From Cordilura impudica (lineage: Eukaryota; Arthropoda; Insecta; Diptera; Scathophagidae): DNA of 64,000 nucleotides. The stretch is from positions 146,942,731 to 147,006,730 of the forward strand of contig OY821518.1 of assembly GCA_963682025.1 (NCBI GenBank). Reading direction: 5' to 3'. Every line of letters begins with the position of its first letter. The stretch's first letter is position 1. A program made the translations under genes and the position numbers. Positions 56,118 to 64,000 of the stretch are shown in pieces. The notes under the pieces were generated by a model. That model searched no databases. It was not told the origin of the DNA and worked only from the letters and a program-made list of their open reading frames with translations.

Positions 56118-56312
56118 TCACTACCAAAAATATTTGACCTAGACCCATCTTTTATTATACCGATCGCCTCAGAATCACTTTCTGAGTCGACCTAGCGATT
56201 TCCGTCCATCTGTCTATGCGTCTATATAAAATTTGTGAACGAACTACAATCTATGGCTTCTATCGGCCATAGCAAGAATGCTGTTGAAATTGGTGAAAAT
56301 CTGTTCATGCCT
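56118..56312 (-). mobile_element. DINE-1-like fragment, reverse
   Basis: On the minus strand: 'caccaatttcaacagcattc', an eroded GACG microsatellite, 'aaatcgctaggtcgactcag', 'aaagatgggtctaggtcaaa'. The terminal hairpin end is missing. Confidence 0.65.
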
Positions 56313-56576
56313 AGCGCTTTAAATAAATAAAGCACCATCTGGTACGGAAATATCAAAAGGATAATTCCTTTTTTTCTTTTGGAAAATGCCATAGCACCGA
56401 GTTAAAGAAATTGCAATCTGTATCATGTGCAAACTTTTTCAATATCGCTTGCCAAACAATATCAGTTTCGCGAAAAAAAAACATGTTCTTGATGATTTAT
56501 TAACAACCAACTGACTTGGAGATGATGAAATCATACTATGGCTCTCAATAACAATAATTCCAAAAGCAATGACAAC

Positions 56577-56600
56577 AAGGTTAGGTTAGGTTAGGTTGAT
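56577..56600 (-). repeat. (TTAGG)3-type tail of the LINE
   Basis: 'aggttaggttaggttaggttg' on the plus strand; in LINE orientation it is a CCTAA-type 3' tail directly after the 3' UTR. Confidence 0.55.
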
Positions 56601-58325
56601 AAGAGGAGCTATGTATACACATAGCTCATATCCGTTATGTCTGGATATACACCTAAGCCAGTAGGTCGGCTTGTTGTGCGCTCTACATCTCTACTTTCCG
56701 GTTATCTACCCCTCTTACTAACTTAGAAATTCGGTCTCATCAGCAAATTTCCTGAGTATTTTCCAGCTTATCCCCCTTAGACCCGTCAGACCTGGTAAGA
56801 AGTCGCTGGATAGATATCTGACCCTTGTTCTCGCAAATGCAGGACAGTAACAGAGGTAGTGTTCTAGGGTTTCGTCATCCTCTCCGCAAGCTCTACAAAC
56901 GGCTGATTCCGCCCGTCTTATACGGTATAGGTGAGCCCTCAGCTCAGAGTGTCCAGTGAGGATGCCAATTACCCTACTAAGTTCTACCCTATTCAGATTC
57001 AGGATCTCCCTTGTTCTTGTTGCGTTCTGAGAACCCCATAATATCCTTGTAACCTTACCCACGTCATTCTCTTCCCAAATTGATACATGTGAACTGGTCG
57101 CCCAGCCTGCCAGTTCCAATTTGAGAGACTTGAAAGATATTGGGTTTTCCAAATTTACTCTTTCCAGGAAAGATCCCTTCCTGGCCAGTTTGTCAGCAAT
57201 CTCATTTCCCATTATACCACTGTGTCCTGGGATCCAAACGATTTCAAGTCTGCGTCTTCTAGAGAAGTTTGAAATCTCCTCCTTGCACTCGAGGATAGTC
57301 CTTGATCTAGTTTTGTCTGCGGATATCGCTCTGATAGCCGCTAGACTGTCCGTAAATATTTTCACGTCTCCGGGACTTGGGGAATCCCGTGCGTTAATAT
57401 ACCTAATACATTCCTTTATCGCCACCAATTCAGCCTGAAAGACGGAGTTGTGGTCCGGAACACGGAGGTATATCCCTGTGGAACGGTCCTCATCGTAGAA
57501 ACCTATCCCAGTCTTACCATGCAGACTAGAGGCGTCCGTATAGTAATGTGACCCTGGAAGGCTCTGTAGAATATTCCCGTTCATCCAAGTTTCCCTGTCT
57601 GGTATCCGTATACTGCAGGGTGTATCCGTTGACACTCCGCGATTCTATCACAGCTAATATTCACTGTGTTGAGTCCCGGAATTTGGTCTAAAATAGTCTG
57701 GTGTCTGGTCATGTGGTCGGTGATATATTCCCCTGTTACCCTTAGTCGTAACATGGCCAGAGCTGCCTCATGTTTAATTCTAATCTCGATTGGGTGTATA
57801 GATAGAATATTCTCTACAGCCCTCGTGGATGTAGTCCTTATTGCACCACTGATCCCTATGCAACAGAGACGCTGTATCTTTTGGAGTGGTTTAATGTAAC
57901 ATTTCTTGTTCATTGATGTCCATATGACTATGGATGGTTAGAATAGGTGTAACGACGCTTGTGTACAGCCAATATGTCATCTTCGGGTTTAAACCCCATT
58001 TTGTGCTTATAGCCCTTCTGCAGATGGTTTTTCCAAGTAAGTTTTTTTATCGAGAATCACCCCAAGGTATTTCACCGTCTGTGTGATTCTAATCGTTTTG
58101 CCCTGGAAGCGAGGTCCATCAAAGTCGATTATTTTCATCTTCTTGTAAAGAGGCATATTTCAGTTTTCTCTGGGTTCACATTCAAACCCCTCGGTTGTGC
58201 CCAGTCATATGCTATTTCGAGTGCATTCGATGCCCTCCTACATAAATCTCTCGGATCTTTCCCCCTTAACAGTATCGCTACGTCGTCTGCGTAGCAATCC
58301 GGACAAATTATGTGGAAACTTTATT
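56601..58325 (-). pseudogene. LINE (I/LOA-type) RT end plus RNase H
   Basis: Minus strand. The RT catalytic YADD is at 58293-58282 (CYADDVAILLRGK), then DWAQPRGLNVNPEKTE; frameshifts; LQKIQRLCCIGISGAIRTT (57581-57913); and a 305-codon frame (56718-57635) with an RNase H domain: HYYTDAS (first Asp), FQAELVAIKE (Glu), KIFTDS (Asp) and GNEIADKLAR (His/Asp block preceded by WIPGHSGI). It ends with a CRAC..H..C finger. RNase H after RT defines the I superfamily. The remnant is 5'-truncated, has at least two frameshifts, and the 3' UTR reaches the TTAGG-type tail. Confidence 0.8.
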
Positions 58326-58329
58326 ATCT

Positions 58330-58814
58330 AAATTATTTTTTTGACTTCTTAACGTCTGATCCCGTTACAACCGTTATAACCGCACTTGATTAGCTCTGTA
58401 ATAAAAATGTCGAAAACTAAGTAGTAAAAAAGACACGTAATCATATAGAAATAATTACATAGACCTAGCATGCATCTAAGTTTGTTCTTAACAACTTAAA
58501 GACGGAGAAGACTTAAGCATTTCAAAAAGCAAAACTTAAGTCGATGTAAGCAAAACTCATCAAATCTAAATTGGGACAGAAGTTTTAAATTTGTAACTCT
58601 GCATAATCGAGAGTTGCGCAATTGTTTTTTGTATGGCCAATCAAGCATAGTCTAACTGTATTGGCATCTAAATCTAATTTGAGCTAGATTAGACTGCCAA
58701 TGTTAATAAACTGTGTGTTACATTCTTATGATGCCGAAATAATTTTTTTTTTTTTGCAAATGTTAATGGAACATACATACATATCAATTTCGATAAACAG
58801 GTTTGATAACTAAC
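58330..58814. other. Non-coding
   Basis: AT-rich; no supported feature. Confidence 0.35.
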
Positions 58815-58817
58815 TAA

Positions 58818-59092
58818 TGCCTGGTTTTCATTATGTTATTTTCAATGGCAATTGTTGTCAATTATTGTCAGTTGTATGAAAACCGGTTTTAATGTCTTGT
58901 CACTTACAACCCTTGGCAACAATTGACATCTGAAATGAAATTGCCAGCATGTTGCCAGTTTGTTTGTGTTTGACAGCCGGATTTTCTGTTCGTTTATAAA
59001 ATGTAATGAATACGTAATGAATAGAAAATTACGAGATGTCAGTTGAGGCAATTGTTTGTTGTCAGTTTATATGACATAATGAAAACCAAGCA
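58818..59092. mobile_element. MITE, 275 bp, TAA duplication
   Basis: Ends TGCCTGGTTTTCATTATG and the inverse of TGCTTGGTTTTCATTATG (one mismatch), flanked by TAA on both sides (58815-58817, 59093-59095). The 3-bp TWA-like target suits PIF/Harbinger. The interior has repeated CAATTG/TTGCCA words and no gene. Confidence 0.75.
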
Positions 59093-59479
59093 TAAGACTT
59101 TAGCAGTGACTTTTCTCAAAAGAAACTATGAAATAAAAACAATTTTTTACGAGTAGTTAAATTTTAACGGAACATTAAATAGTAAAGCATTTTCCTTATG
59201 ATTAAATTTAATGAAAGAATGAATAGGGTAATAATTTTTTTTTGACAAAATTTCTGCATCGCACCACGCTAAAAAAAAATAAAAAATCATTTTTTTGGGT
59301 CATTTTGGTGAAAAAAGTTCACGCGCCCAATGCAATTTCTAAAACTCCCTCATAATCGTAAATTAATAAAAATTATCACTGTCTTATGGTCACCTATCAC
59401 TAGATAGAGTCATATTATCGCGATTTTTTTACGCCCTTCTTCCAAATGGTGCGATTTTTTTTTTATTATTGAAATTATA

Positions 59480-59668
59480 AGAAAATAATAAACAATTTGC
59501 AATTGGCACAACATATTGGCACAGCAGATTTTGAAAAAGTGAAAATATTAGATAGAGAGAAAATGGAAAAGAAAAGATACACAATAGAGAGCTTAAGAAT
59601 TCAACAAAATATTAAGAATACGATGAACTTGAAAGAAGATACCGACAATATTAATGCGAGCTACTGAG
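59480..59668 (+). pseudogene. Penelope-like element, C-terminal end of GIY-YIG domain
   Basis: The frame NNLQLAQHIGTADFEKVKIL, then REKMEKKRYTIESLRIQ and NTMNLKEDTDNINASY, ends at TGA. The 'H.GT..FEKVKIL..E....R...ES' pattern is the last third of the GIY-YIG endonuclease of Penelope-like retroelements, including the catalytic Glu (IES). The upstream part is missing. Confidence 0.6.
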
Positions 59669-59965
59669 TCGCCATAAACAAAAATTCACTGTGATATTAA
59701 TTTTAAGCTGTGTTGTTTATATAAAAAATGTTTTTTGGTTTAAAATTAAAAATTTTATGTTCAATGTAATTTTTGTTTTATGTTGTGTGTAAATTCAAAT
59801 TTAATGTAATCAGAAAATATGTAAGTCTAAATTGTTTACGATTATTTTGTAATGATATGATGTTTTTTATTTAAATAGACGTACCTTGAAAAAGTCAACA
59901 AAAAATTGACGAAACGTTGGGAAAAATGTAAAAAGAAAAAACACATTTTATTTACATTATAAATA
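59669..59965 (+). repeat. Penelope-like 3' UTR with hammerhead-like relic
   Basis: Contains 'ccttgaaaaagtcaacaaaa' then 'aattgacgaaacgttgg'. GTCAA/TTGAC pair perfectly and are followed by GAAAC; the CTGATGA half is mutated. An A-rich tail follows. Confidence 0.45.
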
Positions 59966-61805
59966 TATATCCCTTACTAGCTTAATTGAAATATAGAAGT
60001 TATTTTTTTATATTTTAAAAGAAAGACTTAAATTCAAAACTTCATCGCTTTTGGTCCGTGAACTTTTTTAACGATCGCGAAAAAGTAGTACATCCTTTCC
60101 TATTATTTTTTCATAGTCTATACGGTCTATTACCCTAACAATGAGTGACACTTTTTTTAGTTTTATTCTTTGTTCATAATAGTTTGATGTATTTTTTTCA
60201 ATCTCACAAGTAGGTACTACGTGTTAAAAGGAAAAATCCACATTTTATATGGCTTCTCTGTACAGGAGCCCTCACCACTTTTAAACTAAGCACAAATGCA
60301 AAAGAATAAAATTAATATAAACAAAACAAAAAAATAATAGGAGATTGTTTCACTAACATTGTCGTCTACCTTTGAGAGGTCATTCTGGTAATTTTTGTAT
60401 TGCCACTTGAAGCTTGATAGGAAAAAATACCAACTGATGCTTACTAAAAAAGAAAAAAAAACATTAGATAGATATAAACTGGATGAGATTTTAGTTAAAT
60501 GGAAATCAATTAGTTAATGAGGAAAGATGGCTTTACATCAACCAAGTAACTTATTCGTTGAATTTATTTCCACCAATTATATGAAATAGTAAAAAAAAAA
60601 CATAAATGTAAACCTGTTTGATATTTCTATTGACATTTTTTCTCGAGTGTACATACAGTCTGTTCGAGATGAAAAAAGGAGAATAAAAAAAATGTATATA
60701 AAAAATTGTATATAAGACACTTATATATTACCTGGTCTTTCTTCTTAATATTCTGTACATCTTTTTCAATGGTTACTTAGGTGACTACTTTGGTAATATT
60801 AGAATTTATATTTTTTACGGGAATTGAATTGAGTGGAAAATATGAAACAGCTCTCAAAATAATAAATAAGAAATATTATGCTCAAAAGGCGTAAATAATT
60901 CAAATTTCCCAATAGCACTTTCATAATACTGATAATTTGTCAATTATTTATTATGATTTCTTTTCATTTTGCAGTATTATCTAATGCCACAGGTCAAAAT
61001 GTAAAAGAAAAATGCGAAAGTAAACTGGTTGTTTTTTTCAATATATTTCCAATAGACATAATAAATTTTAAAGTACTAAAACATTTATCTTGATTTTAGG
61101 TCAAAACGAATAAATTTTATTTTACTCTAGGGTTTTAGGGAAATCATTTTATTTAATGTTTGTGCACACATTATTTATATAACTGTTTATTTAGAAAAGG
61201 TAAAATAGATTCTAATTTGTAGATAAAAAATTATATAAAATATATTAAAACACACTTAACAACTTCTCCGTTATTAGCGTTTTGTACAAATGCAATAACT
61301 TTTAGTTAAAAAAAAAGACAAAGCATTTAATAGTTGATTTGTGAAAGCCATGGATGGATGTATGGTAAAAATATATTATTACGGTCAAATTTATAATAAA
61401 TTCTAATATCTGTTTTAATGTATAAATACGTTGTTAAACAGATGTTGTTTTATAAAACTTGAATACGAATTTGTATATGTTCTATTAATTTTAATTAATA
61501 GTTAATTAATAATTAATTTTTTCCCATTTTATTGTTAGTGACACATGACAAAATTAATCGATTATTTTGTTAATCGGAACAAGGTACATTTCGATAGACT
61601 TTAATTACAATAAAACTAAAAATATTATATAAGTAATTCGAATTTTCACAAATAAGATTTCTTAATGTTATAAAGCATAGAAATCACAAAAGAATGTAAA
61701 AATTATTTGGATAACTAAAACGATTCCAATATATATGTATAAGAATTGCGGATATGTTCTGAGTTTATACACTTTTTGGTTTATTTAGATTTTTTTTAAA
61801 GAAAT
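59966..61805. other. Non-coding
   Basis: AT-rich. The stretch 61530-61585 is an inverted, diverged counterpart of 29690-29755. Nothing else supported. Confidence 0.35.
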
Positions 61806-62350
61806 AATGAGAATATAGAAAAAGAACCATCAACTAAAATATACAAATCAATGACTTACATTCCCGGTTTGTCCGAAAGAATAAAACATTCTAACATGTA
61901 CAACAAAGACAATTATGAATTAGCTTTAAAAACAGACAACACATTAAATAACTTATTCAGTAATACAAAATCAAAAATAGAAAAGTATGACAAATCAAAC
62001 CTAGTTTATAAGATCAATTGTAAAGGTGACGACGTTAATGTATGCAACAAGATATATGTTGGCACAACAAAGACTAAACTCAGGACGAGACTAGCATCCC
62101 ATAAGTCTGACCAAAAAACACACGACAAACCCATTGAACAAATAACAGCTCTAGCAGCTCACTGCACATTGGCTGGCCACAAACCTAATTTTGACGAAGT
62201 AGAAATTTCAGTGGGAGAGTGCAATTACAGAAAAAGATATACCTTAACATTATTGGAGTTCCTAGAGAAAAAAGACTGAATTATAAAATAGATACTGACA
62301 AATGTGCCCACGTTTACAAACACATTATAGATAAAAACAGCAGAAAATAG
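61806..62350 (+). pseudogene. Penelope-like element, GIY-YIG endonuclease region
   Basis: Frame 61851-62279: YIPGLSERIKH (end of the RT/linker), NLVYKINCKG, NKIYVGTTKTKLRTRLASHK (the YIG motif is YVG; the following Arg is the expected catalytic Arg), ALAAHCTLAGHKPNFDEVEI, and TLLEFLE (Glu). A frame change near 62250 moves into REKRLNYKIDTDKCAHVYKH, the usual tail, ending at a TAG near 62350. The reverse transcriptase is absent, so this is a 5'-truncated, once-frameshifted copy. Penelope-like elements carry this endonuclease C-terminal to a telomerase-like RT. Confidence 0.75.
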
Positions 62351-62880
62351 TTAACGTTTTTATGTTGTAACAAAAATTATTTATGTATTTTTGGTTCGTT
62401 ATTTGATTTTCAAAAAAACAATTATTGTTGTTACGTTTTTATAAAAAAATATTTAAATGTTTTTTGTTATATATAATAATTTTTGTGATATAATTTATAA
62501 CTAGTTTTAATTCAATTGTCACTGATCAATTCACCCATGTACACAAATTGACCAATTTACATACGTACATAAAAAAACAATAAGAAAATAAATATAGAGT
62601 AAAAGAGACCATTAAGTAAGAACAAGTGAACCAGTAAAGAAGTTAATTTTTAAAGTCGCGTCATTTATTTAAATGTAATTATTATCATTGTAATTTGCTT
62701 GTAAATATTTTTTGTTATAAAATAAATTTTTTTGTTTGTGTTTTATGTTATTTATAAAAACAAAATTTGTGTTATATTTATATTCTAACAGAGAACCCTG
62801 ATGAAGACCAGAAAGTCTGGCCGAAATATTGGATGACAAAATAAATAATAAAATTAAAAATTAAAAAAACTTTAGTTTTA
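62351..62880 (+). repeat. Penelope-like 3' UTR with hammerhead-like motif
   Basis: CTGATGA at about 62798, a stem CCAGA-AAG-TCTGG, then CCGAAAT. This is close to the hammerhead core (CTGATGA..GAAA) known from these elements. An A-rich region follows. Confidence 0.5.
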
Positions 62881-63225
62881 TTTTAATTATATGACCTTAA
62901 GCCGAATTAAAACAACACTAAAAAATTTGGTTTATTTGAAAAAAAAAAATTGAAGAGCTGGAAATATTTAGAAAATGCTTATTTTAATGTAGACTTCTAG
63001 ACAATATTTAAAACGTTTTTTTAACGTATCCCAAAATTTTGAAGCTTTTTAGATATCGAAATTATTGTAGACTAAATTTTTACTTTAAGGGTATTCTATG
63101 AATTATATTGTATTGTATTATTTATTAAAAGAAAGAATGAAAAGAAATTTGTGTTTATGAACACTGTTTTTTAAAAAATTTTTGTTTGTTAGATATTATT
63201 TTTCAGCGCTGACCAAAAAGTGCAA
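62881..63225. other. Non-coding
   Basis: AT-rich; nothing recognised. Confidence 0.35.
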
Positions 63226-63229
63226 ATAC

Positions 63230-64000
63230 GAGTGTATGTGAAGGTTCAAGGTTCAAAACCCTGACACTAACAGAGGTAGTTGAAAGTTTGAATGCTATTA
63301 AATCGAATGCAGTGGGCCTTGATAATATACACCCCAGATTTATAAAAATGATTTTACCATGGATTGTCCGTTTCATAATGTACTTGTTTAACTCCATAAT
63401 CACTACCAGCATCTTTCCAATGGAGTGGAAACATGCAAAAATTATACCAATAGCAAAAACGGGTAACGAATAACGCCCTATTGCAATTCTTCCATATCTC
63501 TCAAAAGTGTTCGACCACCTTTTACGCAGACAAATCTTTAGGTATTTAAACGACAACAACTTACTTACAGAGCGTCAATCTGGTTTCAGGCCACAACATA
63601 GCTGTATAACAGCTTTATCTGATGTAGTTGAGGAGTTAAGAGGTAACATGGATGATGGAAAAATATCTTTTTTGGTTTTATTGGATTACTCAAAGGCATT
63701 TGACTCATCTCAAACTCACTGCAAATTATAAGAGGGGTACCACAGGGTTCAATCCTTGGACCACTACTTCGATATATGCCAATGATCTTCCACAACAAAT
63801 TAAATTCTTTAAGGTTCAGATGTACGCTGATGACATTCAGTTATATTTAAGTAGTAACAAGGATTCAATTATTTCCAAAACTCAAGAACTAAATAATGAT
63901 CTCAAACGTATTCTAAATTGGGCAACGGCAAATGGTTTACGACTTAATCCAAATAAATCTAAGTGTATTACAATAAAGAAGAAAGTGATGCATTTGGAGA
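63230..64000 (+). pseudogene. LINE reverse transcriptase (Jockey/I-type), runs off window
   Basis: VESLNAIKSNAVGLDNIHPRF; FPMEWKHAKIIPIAKTG; a stop where NYRPI should be (NE*RPIAILPYLSKVF); LTERQSGFRPQHSC; VLLDYSKAFD (motif A). The sequence then jumps to RGVPQGSILGPLL, missing about 45 residues. One more frame change near 63768 precedes YANDLPQQ and MYADDIQLYL (catalytic YADD, 63822-63833), then LNWATANGLRLNPNKSKC. The 3' part lies outside. Inactive through a deletion and frameshifts. Confidence 0.8.

Noticed and set aside
59230..59475. A MITE with 'tcgcacca'/'tggtgcga' ends
   Set aside because: The inverted match is only about 8-10 bp plus homopolymer, with no convincing target duplication.
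29690..61585. A large inverted duplication linking 29.7 kb and 61.5 kb
   Set aside because: Only about 60 bp clearly match in inverse and the flanks diverge. A shared old repeat explains it better.

Overview
This window is non-coding, AT-rich eukaryotic DNA packed with transposable elements, almost certainly from a higher fly (Diptera, Schizophora; probably a calyptrate). The reasons are a spliced immunoglobulin-superfamily exon, a gypsy-type errantivirus with env, DINE-1-like elements carrying GACG/GTCC microsatellites, mariner-superfamily relatives, Jockey/I-type LINEs and Penelope-like elements. I cannot name the species. Only one piece of host gene is supported: an Ig-domain exon at 513-708 with a clean acceptor and donor. 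The rest could be one giant intron or intergenic DNA.

Layout. 1-340: end of a DINE-1-like element. 513-708: host Ig exon. 1380-1930: decayed LINE. 2451-10389: a complete, young endogenous errantivirus on the minus strand (LTR, gag, pol, env, LTR), with 334-bp LTRs that differ at one base and a TATA target duplication. 10390-11760: decayed DD41D mariner relative and repeat tail. 12550-14250: tandem repeats, a SINE/tRNA-like head and a DINE end. 15590-16985: decayed LINE reverse transcriptase. 18150-21541: a foldback DNA element with about 550-bp inverted arms around a gene for an uncharacterised transposase-like protein; this is the most novel object here. 24350-25330: second DD41D remnant. 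25817-29333: nested DINE-1-like elements. 31780-35075: Helitron-type fragment, a MITE, and a second foldback element carrying a fragment of the same uncharacterised protein family. 35880-36032: LINE C-terminus. 36667-40087: degenerate hAT element containing a minisatellite. 40490-43687: foldback MITEs with 8-bp target duplications and hammerhead-like motifs. 46560-47390: LINE endonuclease remnant. 47628-50840: interspersed repeat, A-rich minisatellite and a segmental duplication that provides an empty site for a DINE-1-like insertion. 51630-53627: two MITE copies. 54022-55672: DD41D mariner nested in an older repeat. 56118-58325: DINE fragment and a LINE with RNase H. 58818-59092: MITE. 59480-62880: two Penelope-like remnants. 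63230-64000: LINE reverse transcriptase running off the window.

How the parts work together. The only apparently functional unit is the errantivirus. Gag and Pol are joined by a -1 frameshift at a U UUU UUA site next to the gag stop. Env is predicted to come from a spliced mRNA whose short 5' coding exon lies in the leader. A Lys-tRNA-type primer site and a polypurine tract flank the LTRs. Everything else is broken or non-autonomous, and the nested insertions give a relative chronology.
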